Part shown: one piece after another, positions 15,001-24,398 of the stretch
Numbering within the stretch: the first letter of the stretch is position 1
How the letters are laid out: every line of letters begins with the position of its first letter
Assembly: GCA_014281115.1 (NCBI GenBank)
Contig: JACONQ010000006.1
Span: forward strand, 1,984,001 to 2,048,000
DNA length: 64,000 bases
Direction: 5' to 3'
From: Laburnicola sp. R22_1
Taxonomy: Eukaryota; Ascomycota; Dothideomycetes; Pleosporales; Didymosphaeriaceae
The notes under the pieces: generated by a model
Database searches by the model: none
What the model was told of the DNA's origin: nothing
What the model saw: the letters and a program-made list of their open reading frames with translations, nothing else
Made by a program: the position numbers and the translations under genes

Positions 15001-15896
15001 ACATGCCTTACGAGTCTCTAGGCTTCCGGGAAATCACACGAAACTGCACCGACTGGCCCGACTGGACGAATTTCTCGAGCGTGCTGCAGCACAACCAGGG
15101 CATTCATTCCGACGATGCGACCTTACAGCTGGGAGGTATCGAGTACAAGGTTGGCGCAGTCGGCTCTCAAGAAGATTTCGCCGACCTCTCCGTCCTGTCT
15201 ACTTCGAAGGGCGGTGATCAAGTCGAAGTCGCTCTGACTTATGCGCCCAACAGCACTCTTACAGCCGACTTTGTGCAGAACACATTCGATATGCTCTGCG
15301 CAAATGTCATCACCTTCTCAGAAGATCCGTATACACTACTGCCGAAACAATCGGAACTGGAGTCCCAAAGTTCTACTACCGTGACTTCAGAAAAGGCCCG
15401 CAAGAAATCGGCAGAAAAGCAGCCCGTCACCCTCCCCACCGATACCGGCATTTCTAAACACGAGCTTTCGACTCTTGCGACTAAGCTGCGCGTCGCATGG
15501 GAACAGAATTTGCGTAACGAATCGAACTCACCCCCGGCTCTGGACCTTGCGTCCGACTTCTTCCAGATGGGTGGTGATATAATGGGGCTCGCGCAAATCG
15601 CCTCCAGCCTAGACCATGACGAGGGCTGGAAGGTTAGGGTCGAGGATCTATTGGATACGCCTATCTTTGTAGATCAGGTGAGGTTGCTGGCTGTGGAGCG
15701 GAAGAAGCAGATTGAAAAAGAGGAGATGAGTCCCTGGGGAGATAAAGGGAAGGTCAATGGGAAAGGGGCACCGGGTGAGGGCACGGGATTGGAGAGGAAG
15801 GAGAGTGGTTTGGGGTTGCTGGCGAGGAGGATGGGTCTCAAGCTGAGGGATACCTCGAAGGAGACTAAGGAGGGCCAGAGTGTCTCGAAGAAGTAG
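1..15896 (+). CDS. Multimodular nonribosomal peptide synthetase, 5' end outside window
   Basis: A giant cytosolic enzyme that assembles a peptide on phosphopantetheine carriers. The frame is open to base 1 (the first ~60 residues look like the end of a condensation domain), so the true start lies upstream. Domain order: C-end, A1 (~180-1780), T1 (~1820-2030), E1 (~2085-3400), C (~3405-4740), A2 (~4770-6510), T2 (~6590-6840), C (~6900-8190), A3 (~8240-9830), T3 (~9910-10190), E2 (~10200-11530), C (~11555-12900), T4 (~13380-13634), C (~14080-15330), T5 (~15440-15690). Predicted introns: 5043-5103, 5717-5763, 6669-6715, 8843-8890 (in frame), 9999-10047, 13470-13517, 13635-13679 (or to 13676). 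Every junction restores a conserved core motif. The stop is at 15894-15896. No thioesterase or reductase ends the protein. Product unknown; any upstream modules are not visible. Confidence 0.95.
138..3400 (+). other. NRPS module 1 (A1-T1-E1)
   Basis: The adenylation domain shows FTSGSTGKPKG (A3), NGYGPTE (A5), YKTGDL (A7), GRKDSQTKVRGQRLEL (A8) and the A10 lysine in MPSAKMDRR. The carrier has LRLGGDSIAA with its attachment serine codon at 1926-1928. The next domain is an epimerase and not a C domain: it has HHLVIDVVSW, HGREPF, VGWFTTM and FNYLGRM, so the residue loaded here should be turned to the D form. Hand alignment to the GrsA-Phe pocket gives D-V-M-S-I-A-G-V-I-(K). I do not assign a substrate from this code. 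Confidence 0.88.
3405..6840 (+). other. NRPS module 2 (C-A2-T2)
   Basis: The condensation domain carries the active-site pattern as SHAICDGSS, so the second (catalytic) histidine is kept and the first is replaced by serine. A2 is interrupted by two introns: one just before the VPLDPKHP motif and one just before AYGPTE. The hand-read A2 pocket code is D-A-A-F-V-G-A-V-F-(K). The carrier motif LGGDSVAAM is split from its N-terminal half by intron 6669-6715. There is no epimerase, so an L residue, glycine or an achiral residue is expected. Confidence 0.87.
6900..11530 (+). other. NRPS module 3 (C-A3-T3-E2)
   Basis: The C domain has the full HHALYDGWS motif. A3 has YTSGSTGVPKG, NAYGPTE, YRTGDL and GRKDNQIKIAGQRMEL. 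Removal of the in-frame intron 8843-8890 joins FDCSIM to EILTALTCGA, which restores the usual length of the pocket region. The hand-read pocket code is D-C-M-C-A-G-A-V-V-(K). The carrier SLGGDSITAM is rebuilt across intron 9999-10047. E2 shows HHLVVDIVSW, HGREPW, VGWFTTM and FNYLGKM, so a second D residue is predicted. Confidence 0.87.
11555..15896 (+). other. NRPS terminal C-T4-C-T5* unit without A domains
   Basis: The first C domain (NHVVIDGGS) is followed by a ~150-residue Pro/Ser/Arg-rich linker, then carrier T4 with QLGGDSIIAM across intron 13470-13517. The second C domain has SHAQYDGFC, so its catalytic His and Asp-Gly remain. The last carrier reads FFQMGGDIMGL at 15556-15588: isoleucine replaces the serine that takes the phosphopantetheine arm. 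The protein ends in a Lys/Glu-rich tail. Terminal adenylation-free C-T repeats are known in fungal siderophore synthetases and some other large fungal NRPSs. Whether this one iterates, cyclises or is vestigial cannot be told from sequence. Confidence 0.85.
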
Positions 15897-16194
15897 GGGC
15901 GCTTTTGAGTCGTCGAGGAGAGATGTTTCTTTGTTTTCAAAAGGGTAGTGACGCAAAGATTAACAGCGGCAGAGAAGATTTTTTTTCTTTTGTTTGCGCA
16001 GAATGTGTAGCCGGGCACTGGTCCGGTGGGCGTTGGAGTTGGTATTGTCGTCGTTGACGCACTACGGTCTTGTTTCTTTTGTACTACACACATCTGATAG
16101 GTATCATTTCTTAGAATAGTAGTCTTTCATTTTGTAGCTCACATATATATTCTACAACAACCTTTTCTCCGATGCACACTGCCTAATCATACCC

Positions 16195-17085
16195 TCATGC
16201 TATGGAGAAACTATCCCTCGGTGCACAAGCAATGGACGACCCCGTCCACGCAAAGATGAACCCCACTCTCTCGTAAGCACCACCTTCTATCATCCTCAAT
16301 ACGATATAATGGTTCTTCTTCGTCGACTTTCTCCCAACTCGCCAGGCAAGCCAATCGTCACCAAGCTGGTTCTTCTCACACTGCAGCTTACTTTCCTCAT
16401 CCCAGTATATTTCCAAGTCCGCACCAAGAAGCGTCCCATCCTCCAGCTTGACACAAAAGATCTTCTCTTGTTTACATTCAATCTCGATGGGGGCAACGAG
16501 TCCAGATTGGATCTCAATCGTCGCCGAAATAGCTTGCAGTCCTCCTGCATATTGGGACCCGTACCCACGACTCGCCTTGGTCTTGGATGCAAAGCACAAA
16601 CTTAGTGCCTACTTAAGACACTTACACATGCAAATGGGACAGACATCTCGCGTAACCATACCAAAGATGAAGCGGCTCGCCATGGACCCGATGCACACGC
16701 GCATCAAACTCCCTCCCGATATAAACATCTACGTAGGATACTCCATCGCTCCATCCCATCCCAGCGGAGACCAGCTCGGGAACCCCGGCTGCGCCGCCGA
16801 CACGGCTCTGTATGCACCCTGATCAATGCGAAGTCGTAGTACGCCTCCCGGCGTGGAACCGGTGCCACGGGCAGGCCCCAGATATGGTAACCGGGTTCGC
16901 GTTTGTCGTTAAAGACATAACTGAGTAAACGTATGATAGCGTTCAGAGCGTTGATGGGAATCGAAGGTCGCGGCGGCTATACACTGTGACATAGCGAAGC
17001 GCTTCTTTGGAGCGCGATGATGCAGTGGAGGCGTTCGTTGCGCGGGGTAGGCGGGTACAGCAGAAGAAGGCGGCGAGGGCGAGGA
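16195..17085 (-). pseudogene. Broken HET-domain (heterokaryon incompatibility) gene
   Basis: HET proteins trigger cell death after fusion of incompatible hyphae. Reading the minus strand downward, pieces in typical HET order appear in different frames. These are AAFFCCTR (~17050-17072), YSRRDLRF (~16965-16990), ALNAIIRLLSYVFNDKR followed by HIWGLPV (~16870-16952), GFPSWSPLGWDG followed by MEYPT and an in-frame stop (~16735-16790), and finally a 134-codon open stretch 16195-16599 ending in VLRMIEGGAYERVGF, which resembles the usual HET C-terminus. At least two frameshifts and one stop separate them, so no intact product is possible without several ad hoc introns. The identification rests on recalled family motifs. 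Confidence 0.62.
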
Positions 17086-18474
17086 GCTCCCTGCGCTATG
17101 GAGGCGAACGCAGACGTGATATAACAACAGGTTCGAGAGACTGCAAGGGTAGATGGACTTCCGAGCAAAATAAATTGAACGAATCACTGCGTTTGAACCT
17201 TACGGTTTGGAATTAGCCCTCCTGCGAATAAAAGCGAAGCCGGGATACGGGAACATAGCAAGCGGAGGAGCTTACAAATAAATACATCTGTATATGCATA
17301 TCTGATATGGATTGTGTTGCTGAATTGCTTATCGCATATCCGGGGGCAACACATTGTACTCCAACTTTCGTCTCCTAGTACTGTACACAAGTCGGGGCTC
17401 CGCGTCCACAGCGCAATCAACTATGGAGACTTCTAACCACCTCATGACAAACATGTTCGCATATATACACACGCCCACTTCTCCAGACCCGCATCAAAAG
17501 TACCACTGAAAAAAATTACCCTGTGGCGGAAAGAGTAGCGAGAAGGGCGAATTTCATCATGCAAATAGACAACAAATGACCAAAACAATTAGTTCAGTGA
17601 ATAGCCGGACTAGAGATGTAGATTTTGTGTTCCTGGATCCTTGTCCGTGCCGTGTCTGTTGGGTGTTTTTCTGGAGTGGGGCCGGGCTCACGCGGTGGCG
17701 TGATCTTGACCGAGCCCTGGAGGTGTTTAGGAGTCAGAACGAAACAGTTGAGAGATTAGGCTGAAGGGTATACCTGGGGTGCGCACTTTGTTATTGAAGA
17801 TCTTCGTCGTGTTAAGATTCTAACCAAGCTCGAATCCGCACCATACACAGAGAGGAGTAAAACAGGAGGCACTAAAACCGAGTACCTAGCACACAGTGGG
17901 CGCACTTTGTTATAAGTTTTTTGCCTTATTTAAAGTAGTGAGCTGGAACGGGTTGGGAATTAGAAGTGTAGGATCGCGTGTATAGGGGCTGGGTGTAGTA
18001 AAGTCAAGCAATATAGGTTCCGCTATTAGGGACAGCGAAGTGGATGGATTAGTTGTTGTATGATTTACTCTACAAAAGGTCTAGTATGAATGGTGAAGGT
18101 CTCCCAAGGCCTTCCTTTCAAGTATGGGTGGAGCTGATGAGCTCCGTAGTCCGCCCGCCGCTCGAGTACGTAGGTCTTCGGACATCGAAGAGGTCTGATG
18201 GGTATATCTCTATTAAAGTACAGGGCTAATATGTGGTATCGTGTTGAGAAAATAAGATCGGGAGGGCATTTTCAAGGGCTTCAGTCGAGAGCATATGCAG
18301 AACAGCGCGATCCGGTCGGTGGGAGCTTGGTGGTGGCGACGTGGTCCGTGGTGGATGGGGAGATGTGGCAACCTTCGAAAAAAGTCTCCTTGTTTTGGGA
18401 ATTTGCATTATATGCCCGGTAAATCGGTACGGAAGCTGCTGGATCGCTGCTCTCATCTGGCTGGTTTGCAAGCC
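17086..18474. other. Gene-free interval
   Basis: Only short overlapping ORFs without recognisable composition or motifs. It holds a 14-bp exact direct repeat, GCGCACTTTGTTAT, at 17781-17794 and 17900-17913. Upstream parts of the HET relic may extend into the first ~200 bases. Confidence 0.6.
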
Positions 18475-19098
18475 TCAACCATCATCCTCAATGACCAGGC
18501 CGACCTCGTCCGCGTTCTTGACCTCGCCGCCGCCGTTGAGTACCTGATCGTCTTCCTCGTCGACGGGTTTCGCGATATTCACATTCGGCGCGAGTTTCCT
18601 CTTCAGCTTGTCGCCTTCCGGAGCGGGCGTACCTTCCTTGTCACTCCCCCCACCGCCTTTCTGTCCTTTCTTTTGTTTCGATTTCCTCGCCCGCTGCTTT
18701 TCCCTCTTCGCTCTGTTCCTCTCCGTCTTCTCGCGATCCTTGCGTTCCTGTTCGGCCTTTCGTTCCCGAAACAACTTCTCGTCCTCCTCTTTCTTCACTT
18801 GCTCGTCCATGAGGCGCAGACGCTCATACTCTCGCCGCCGGCTCGCCTTGTACACGTGGAACTCGCCGCTGCCTGCTCCTGCGCTCGAACCCTGCACATT
18901 GGCGACGATTTCGGGCGGCGGCGCAAGGTCCCTGTCCGGTTTGGAGCCGGCTATGTGGATTTCGCGATCTGGCTTTGCGAACAGCGCCTCCACGTCGGCG
19001 GCCAGTTGCCCACCGGGCGTAAGGGCGCGCTTCTTGGTGGGCCGCTTCGAGCGCGGGTCTGCCGAGGTGGGGATGGACTCGGGGATAGGCTCCGACAT
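18475..19098 (-). CDS. PRKRIP1/DUF1168-family nuclear protein
   Basis: Single-exon gene of 207 residues, read from the ATG at 19098 (MSEPIPESIP). The frame is open further upstream to 19428, but that part is Arg/Pro-rich low-complexity sequence over the divergent promoter, so I chose the internal ATG. The family signature VQGSSAGAGSGEFHVYKASR is followed by a long charged helix (RRREYERLRLMDEQVKKEED and Lys/Arg/Glu runs), then a Lys-rich segment and an acidic tail. In animals this family (PRKR-interacting protein 1) binds double-stranded RNA and is found in spliceosomes; a pre-mRNA-splicing role here is inferred from the family only. It is divergently paired with the phosphatase gene starting at 19571. 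Confidence 0.85.
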   Translation of the reverse strand: MSEPIPESIPTSADPRSKRPTKKRALTPGGQLAADVEALFAKPDREIHIAGSKPDRDLAPPPEIVANVQGSSAGAGSGEFHVYKASRRREYERLRLMDEQVKKEEDEKLFRERKAEQERKDREKTERNRAKREKQRARKSKQKKGQKGGGGSDKEGTPAPEGDKLKRKLAPNVNIAKPVDEEDDQVLNGGGEVKNADEVGLVIEDDG

Positions 19099-19570
19099 GG
19101 CGGGGATGGGGTGTCGTTCAATATGGGTAGGCGCAGACACTGGTATGTGGCGTAGCCGTGCAGGTCGAAGTGGCGGCAGGGGCTGGATGGTTAGGTGGTG
19201 CCGTGGTGGGGGGTGAGAGGCGAGTGTGCGTGAAGGGCGCAGTGAACGTCGGCGCGTCGCCGTGTCGAATGGGCCGAGAGCTCGGGCCAACGGGCCGCCG
19301 CCTGCATTGATTTCTAGCGGGGCCGCCGCTGCCCAAGGCGTAAAGAGGGACGAAAGAGCCCGCCTCGATTGAATCATTTGTTCTGCTCGCCGCCCACCGC
19401 CCACCGAAGACTGCGTGCAGCTGACCACCGCACCGCCTTGTCGTCCCTCTCGCTGCAGACATGGGCAAGCCTCGGGTGGGTGGATCCCAGGAACCGCAGC
19501 CGGCTGACATGGGCAAGCCTCGGGTGGGTGGATCCCAGGAACCGCAGCCGGCTGCTAATCCCAGGCGCAG
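19099..19570. promoter_or_regulatory. Shared divergent promoter with tandem duplication
   Basis: 472 bp between the start codons of the DUF1168 gene (minus) and the histidine-phosphatase gene (plus). It contains a perfect 48-bp tandem duplication immediately upstream of the phosphatase start. Confidence 0.6.
19458..19553 (+). repeat. Perfect 2 x 48-bp tandem duplication
   Basis: Copies 19458-19505 and 19506-19553 are identical and directly adjacent (each begins GACATGGGCAAGCC and ends CAGCCGGCT). They lie 17 bp before the phosphatase ATG, in the presumed 5' leader, and contain an upstream ATG in each copy. Confidence 0.97.
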
Positions 19571-21334
19571 ATGATTATTTTGGTGCGCCATGCCCAGTCC
19601 GAAGGGAACAAGAACCGCGACATCCACCAGTTCATTCCCGACCACAGGGTCAAGCTCACGCCTCTCGGCTGGAGCCAGGTACGCCGCTCGGGGTCTTCGT
19701 GCTCTCCAAACCATACCTAACCTCACCGCGCGAACAGGCCGAAGAAGCTGGCCGCCAACTGCGCTCGCTGCTCAAGCCCGATGATACGCTTCAGTTCTTC
19801 ACCTCGCCCTACCGCCGTACACGCGAGACCACCGAGGGCATCCTGCGCACACTCACCTCCGACGAGCCCTCGCCCTCGCCTTTCCCACGCAACAAGATCA
19901 CCGTCTTCGAGGAGCCGCGCCTTCGCGAGCAAGACTTTGGCAATTTCCAGCCATGCTCGGCCGAGATGGAGCGAATGTGGCAGGAGCGGGCTGACTACGG
20001 CCACTTCTTCTACCGCATTCCCAATGGGGAGAGCGCTGCGGATGCCTACGACCGCGTGAGCGGCTTCAACGAGAGCATGTGGAGGCAATTCAACGAGCCA
20101 GACTTTCCGAGCGTGTGCGTACTGGTCACCCATGGCCTGATGACGAGAGTCTTTCTCATGAAATGGTGAGTGCTGCTATGGTGGGATAGGGAAGCGAGAG
20201 CTCAGCGCTGACTAGCCTAGGTATCATTGGTCGGTCGAGTACTTTGAAGACCTGCGCAATGTCAACCACTGCGAATTCATTGTCATGAAGCAGAGTCCCG
20301 CCAACGGCAGATACATATTGGAGAACGAGCTCCGGACGTGGTCTGACCTTAAGAAGCGTGCAGCCGCTGGTGAGAAGACGAATACGACGACGCCTACGCC
20401 GACAAGAACGACCCCGATGTCTACCAATGTATCGTCTTCCCCCATTGTTCCCGCGCGGCGCTGGGGAGGGTGCGCCAATGGCTGCAATCACGACAAAGCG
20501 AGCTGGCCGAGACGAATCATGCGTAAGAACACTGCCGAGTTCAATGGGTTGCCTCCTATGCCCGCTCTTCCACATATAGATGGCGAGACAGATGACCATC
20601 CCATCGCCGCTCAGGAGGGCGATCACGCACCGACGATCAAAGAGCCAATACCACAGAAACCAACTCGCAGAGCAAGCACAAAAGGCGCTCCAATCCCAGC
20701 AATGCCATTGTCTCCCTTATCTCCCAACGACGCGTCTGACGACGCATCCATGAACTCTGCCGATGACCGCATTGGGAGTAGCGAACAAGAAGGTGCAGGA
20801 CCAGCCCCGCCGCGGAAATCTCACCATCCCGCACCGCGAACTGCTGCGATACTTCGACATTTGCAGCCGCCACCAACTGCGACCTCGGAGGGCTTCTCCG
20901 ATGATTCGGATTACTTTCCAGGCATGCAGCATCTGCATGTTCACCAGCACCACGGGCCCCGCCGAACCAACTCAAAGGCCAGGGAAAAGAGCAAGGAGCG
21001 TAGAACGGCTCGCAAAATGGAGAAAGGCTGGATGGAGCAGTCCGGCATGGGCACCGGTGCGCGTGCTGACGCGCTGGGCGATGGTGACGAACTTAGCGAC
21101 ATAGGCGCTGCCCATCATGGCAAGCCGGCGTCTTCGGAACCTATTGAAGGAGGAGAAAACATGCCGATATTAAAGGAAACGCTCAAGGGCAACATGATAG
21201 TGGAGAACAGCGAGGGCGAGCGGGCAGATGATGACAAGGAGCTGTCTGCGTTGGCTGATGAAAAGAAGATTAGCCAGGATGAAGTCGATAAGATGAAGGA
21301 CTCTGAGAGGAAGAGCCTTAGCGAAGTGTACTAG
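19571..21334 (+). CDS. Histidine-phosphatase (phosphoglycerate mutase-like), Det1-type
   Basis: Spliced model: exons 19571-19678, 19738-20165 and 20221-21334, 549 residues. The start MIILVRHAQSEGN places the catalytic histidine motif (RHA in place of RHG) at the N-terminus. TSPYRRTRET supplies the phosphate-binding arginine, REQDFGNF is the usual acid/base loop, and VTHGLMTRVFLMKW holds the second catalytic histidine. The third exon completes the fold (WYHWSVEYFEDL, NHCEFIVM) and then adds a ~300-residue Ser/Pro/Lys-rich tail ending SEVY. The catalytic core resembles yeast Det1 (YDR051C), a phosphatase linked to sterol transport; the long tail is typical of filamentous ascomycete versions as I recall them. 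Substrate unknown. An ATG-initiated frame starting at 19369 crosses intron 1 and is not the gene start. Confidence 0.85.
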
Positions 21335-22003
21335 CGCTGGTTTGTTGCGTTGTGACGTTTGATGAGTCTATGTTATGTAGATGATATCTTACAAATTTGT
21401 AGAAGACGGACGGCGTTTGTAGCTATTGTCACTGTTTATAATCATATTATCTTGTCGGCATGATATAAATACCAGCCCCGCTTGTTTTCGTTCGCAATCC
21501 TCTTTCAGCCCCTGGTAAAGATTACCTGGACACTTTCCTCCCACTGGACGCGTTTCTTTTCCATCATGCCTCTCGCACTCTACATTACCGGTGCATCTCT
21601 TCTACAAGAACGGACGTTTCGGATTAGGTACTTACCGTCAGTAGAATTCGCAATCACTGCGAGGTACAAAATGTCGCTTACCGATACGGAAACTACGTCA
21701 TCTCGCGATCGCGTGCCGCAAACGCAAGATTCACCCAACCAACCAGCCACCCCGAGATTCCTGTTCTACGCATACGAGGTAGTAGCGACATCATCGGGCC
21801 TGTTATCCGCGCCTACCCCATAAAGTGGAGAAGGCGCGGACATCCACGCAAGTGCATTTCTAAGTTTATATTCCGCGAACTACAGTAGATATACCAAATC
21901 ACCTACACTCTACCTCTGCATCAAACATCATCCTTTTGAACCTCAGACGCAAGAAACTTCCTTCCTAACATAACGCACACAACACGCACCACCTCAACGC
22001 ACC
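21335..22003. other. Intergenic interval
   Basis: A 113-codon ORF (21482-21823) has no family features, no clear codon bias and is probably chance. Nothing else is visible; the last ~100 bases, rich in CA and C, look like the leader of the next gene. Confidence 0.5.
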
Positions 22004-22378
22004 ATGTCGTCCATCGTCTCCTCCCTCTCCGACCTCGTCAAGTCGCTCGTCGAAGTCGTCTGGTCGCTCTTCACCACCGCGGGCGACCTCATGCAGAAGA
22101 CGGCCGAATTCGTGCTGCGCTTTTTCACCGGCGCGCTGAACCTCGTTATCGAGTTCTTCAAAGGCCTCGTCGATTTGGCGGGCGGGATCGTGCAGTTCGT
22201 TCTTGGTATGCTTCCGTGTGCGCATTGGGAGGACTTGGACTTGTGTGCTAATTGTGGAACTGGAACTACAGGCAACGTCGCGATGCTCGCTGTGCTAGCG
22301 CCTGCATTCTTCGGGTTCCTGCAGTATCAGCGTAAGCAGGGGAATACGGTGCGGGTTGGGAGTAAGAAGCTGAACTAG
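22004..22378 (+). CDS. Small hydrophobic/amphipathic protein of unknown function
   Basis: Two exons, 22004-22205 and 22272-22378, giving 102 residues. The 66-bp intron (GTATGC...ACTACAG) is a multiple of three and without stops, so an unspliced read adds 22 residues including an unlikely Cys-rich insert. The N-terminal ~65 residues form long amphipathic or membrane-type helices (SLSDLVKSLVEVVWSLF, AEFVLRFFTGALNLVIEFF). The second exon adds a hydrophobic segment (VAMLAVLAPAFFGFL) and a basic tail (YQRKQ, VGSKKLN). No signal peptide cleavage site is evident. It may be a membrane or lipid-droplet associated protein; I do not recognise the family. Confidence 0.65.
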   Translation: MSSIVSSLSDLVKSLVEVVWSLFTTAGDLMQKTAEFVLRFFTGALNLVIEFFKGLVDLAGGIVQFVLGMLPCAHWEDLDLCANCGTGTTGNVAMLAVLAPAFFGFLQYQRKQGNTVRVGSKKLN

Positions 22379-23697
22379 GTACGATGATGGGCTAGTGGTA
22401 GGGGGATGGTGGGGGAGTAGGGAGCTCATGATACCCATGACGATGCGACGACTTGGAATTTGGTGTACGGTGATGGACTGGGGGAACTTGGCGTATTAAC
22501 AGTAGTAATTCGACCTTTTATACACCTGCTGGAACTCCGGTTCAGGACACTGTTTCCTCGTAATCCAACCTCTTCACGCTGGATTTCGGAGCCAGGTCTA
22601 GTTCTGCGCTCTTCCAAACTGCCTGCATTCGAACGATCGCATGAGGCTCATGAGCTCCGCCGGTGTTGTTTTACCATATGACTCGTGAAAGCTAAAAGCA
22701 CTGCACGTTTTTTACGTCCTCTGTTTGTGAAGCTTTAGTCGCTGCTGACGAAGCGGAGACACGCTTTACTTTACTTGTGTAGCCCTTCCGATATGCTAGC
22801 ACCACGGCACAAGCCTTCATTTACTACACAAACAATGCCTTCTCGCCATCTTTTTTCCGTTTTTTCAAGCTACGGTTTCCCTCGGCTCGACTGAACGCAA
22901 GCGATCAAGGTTCATCAGCCATCATGCTATTTTCATGCCATCGAATGAGGATGGGCGTCTTTTAGTGCCATCAATCATCGAGATGTGCAACATGCTTCTA
23001 TGTATGGATTTTTGCCTTCCCGAGAGATATGGGATTATGTCGATGGAGTTCTGGATCAAGCGTTTAGAAAAGTCACGTGATGTGAACATTCCCGAGGTCA
23101 TCCTGGAAACGTCTCGATACTGAGGAGTGAGTGCGTAAGATAGCTTTATTGCTCTTGAACGGTTTTTATTCCCTGGTACTGGCTCGAATTGGTCGAGTGA
23201 ACGTTTACATGTCGCAGATACAGAGACCCTACAGCATATCCTGTATGTAGACTATGGTCAACCGTTGTCGTAGTGGTAGGACGCCCCCGTGGTATTAATT
23301 TCCTCGGTCGACTTCTGGGATTACGGATGGTGGGTAACAATGTACTCGGCGTCGACGCACTGGTATCGATAAATGGATGAAGTATATGACATCCATCACT
23401 CTTAGCTCACCGTGAGCCTTCCATCCTCAACGTCTGAAAATACTCACATTACTACGGCTCGAATGAGTGGAATGATGAACGCTGAGCGGCGGAAAATGAA
23501 TCACGCATTGTGTTTCTTAGAAATGGAGGGTAATGCTTGCGATAGAAAGTGTCGCTTGCGCGGCGACTAACAAACGCAGTAAAATAACTTCGAGGCAAAC
23601 TTTGAATTTTGAATACAAAGTAAGTAACGGACACTGCGATGCAAAAGGGTCCTCTAGGACAGTCTTAATTTAGACATGTCTGCTGTCTCTAGCGCAC
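22379..23697. other. Gene-free interval
   Basis: Mixed-composition sequence with only short ORFs (largest ~70 codons) that carry no recognisable motif. It may hold decayed upstream parts of the aldo-keto reductase relic but I could not read any. Confidence 0.5.
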
Positions 23698-24069
23698 ATG
23701 TGCACAAGAAGTGTAAATCTCGTACCTAATTACTTCGACGGCCACGGAATCGTCTTCCAATCCTACAGCTCGCTCGTGCAGGGCCGTTTTACAGGCAAAT
23801 ATTCAGCTGAGCACCCGCCCTCAAAACATTACCGCTTTTTGTCGTATGATATAAAAGATGTCAAGCCTGTTATTAATGTGCTGTGGGGGATTGCAGAGAA
23901 GAGGGGGACGAGCGTGAGCAGTGTGGCGCTGAATTGTAGAATGTGTAAGGGGATTTTGCCGGTGGTGGGTGTAAGGAAGAGGGAGCAGGCGGAGAAGATT
24001 TGTGCATGTTTAGGGTAGAGGTTAGGGGATGGGGAGATAAGGGATATTGATGGAGTGGGGTTTGAGGGG
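23698..24069 (+). pseudogene. Aldo-keto reductase C-terminal relic
   Basis: The frame reads HGIVFQSYSSL, VQGRFTGKYS, a spacer, VLWGIAEKRGTSVSSVAL, then GILPVVGVRKREQAEKI, which is the second half of the NADPH-binding barrel of the aldo-keto reductase superfamily. The frame stops at 24016-24018 (TAG), exactly where the family usually has Trp in 'A-L-G-W-R-L'. Reading on gives RLGDGEIRDIDGVGFEG, the normal end of such proteins. The N-terminal half with the catalytic Tyr/Lys is missing upstream. So the piece is both truncated and broken by one substitution. Alternative: a short expressed fragment, which seems unlikely. Confidence 0.75.
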
Positions 24070-24398
24070 CATGCATGTACTACTGCGATTTGGCAGCAAG
24101 AGCTAGAGTGTAATAGTATTATTGGTAGGCAGTGGTCACGTGGTAGGACGGAAACCTTGGAACCAGTCTTGGTCTAGTCAGTTTGAAAACACACTGTTGC
24201 ACAAGCACCGGTGAATGTATTAGCCTACTAAGCAATCAGGCTAGCCCCAAAGAGGCAAGCGTGGTGAACGGCTACCACAGATCCACATCGCGACAAGTAC
24301 CTTACCTAAGCTATATAATCACAGCTTGCGCGACAAAACCTCCACCATCCTCAACCTCAGCGCATCCGCACGGAACCTACAACTCGACCTCGTGCACC

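Noticed and set aside
16909..17187. 92-codon minus ORF ahead of the HET relic
   Set aside because: Overlaps HET-like pieces that lie in other frames; its own translation is Ser/Pro-rich without HET features.
18295..19155. 286-codon plus-strand ORF over the DUF1168 gene
   Set aside because: Antisense shadow: Leu/Arg/Pro-rich translation with no family motif, while the minus strand carries the clear SSAGAGSGEFHVY signature.
21482..21823. 113-codon ORF between the phosphatase and the small hydrophobic protein
   Set aside because: No motif, no splice support, composition like the neighbouring non-coding DNA.
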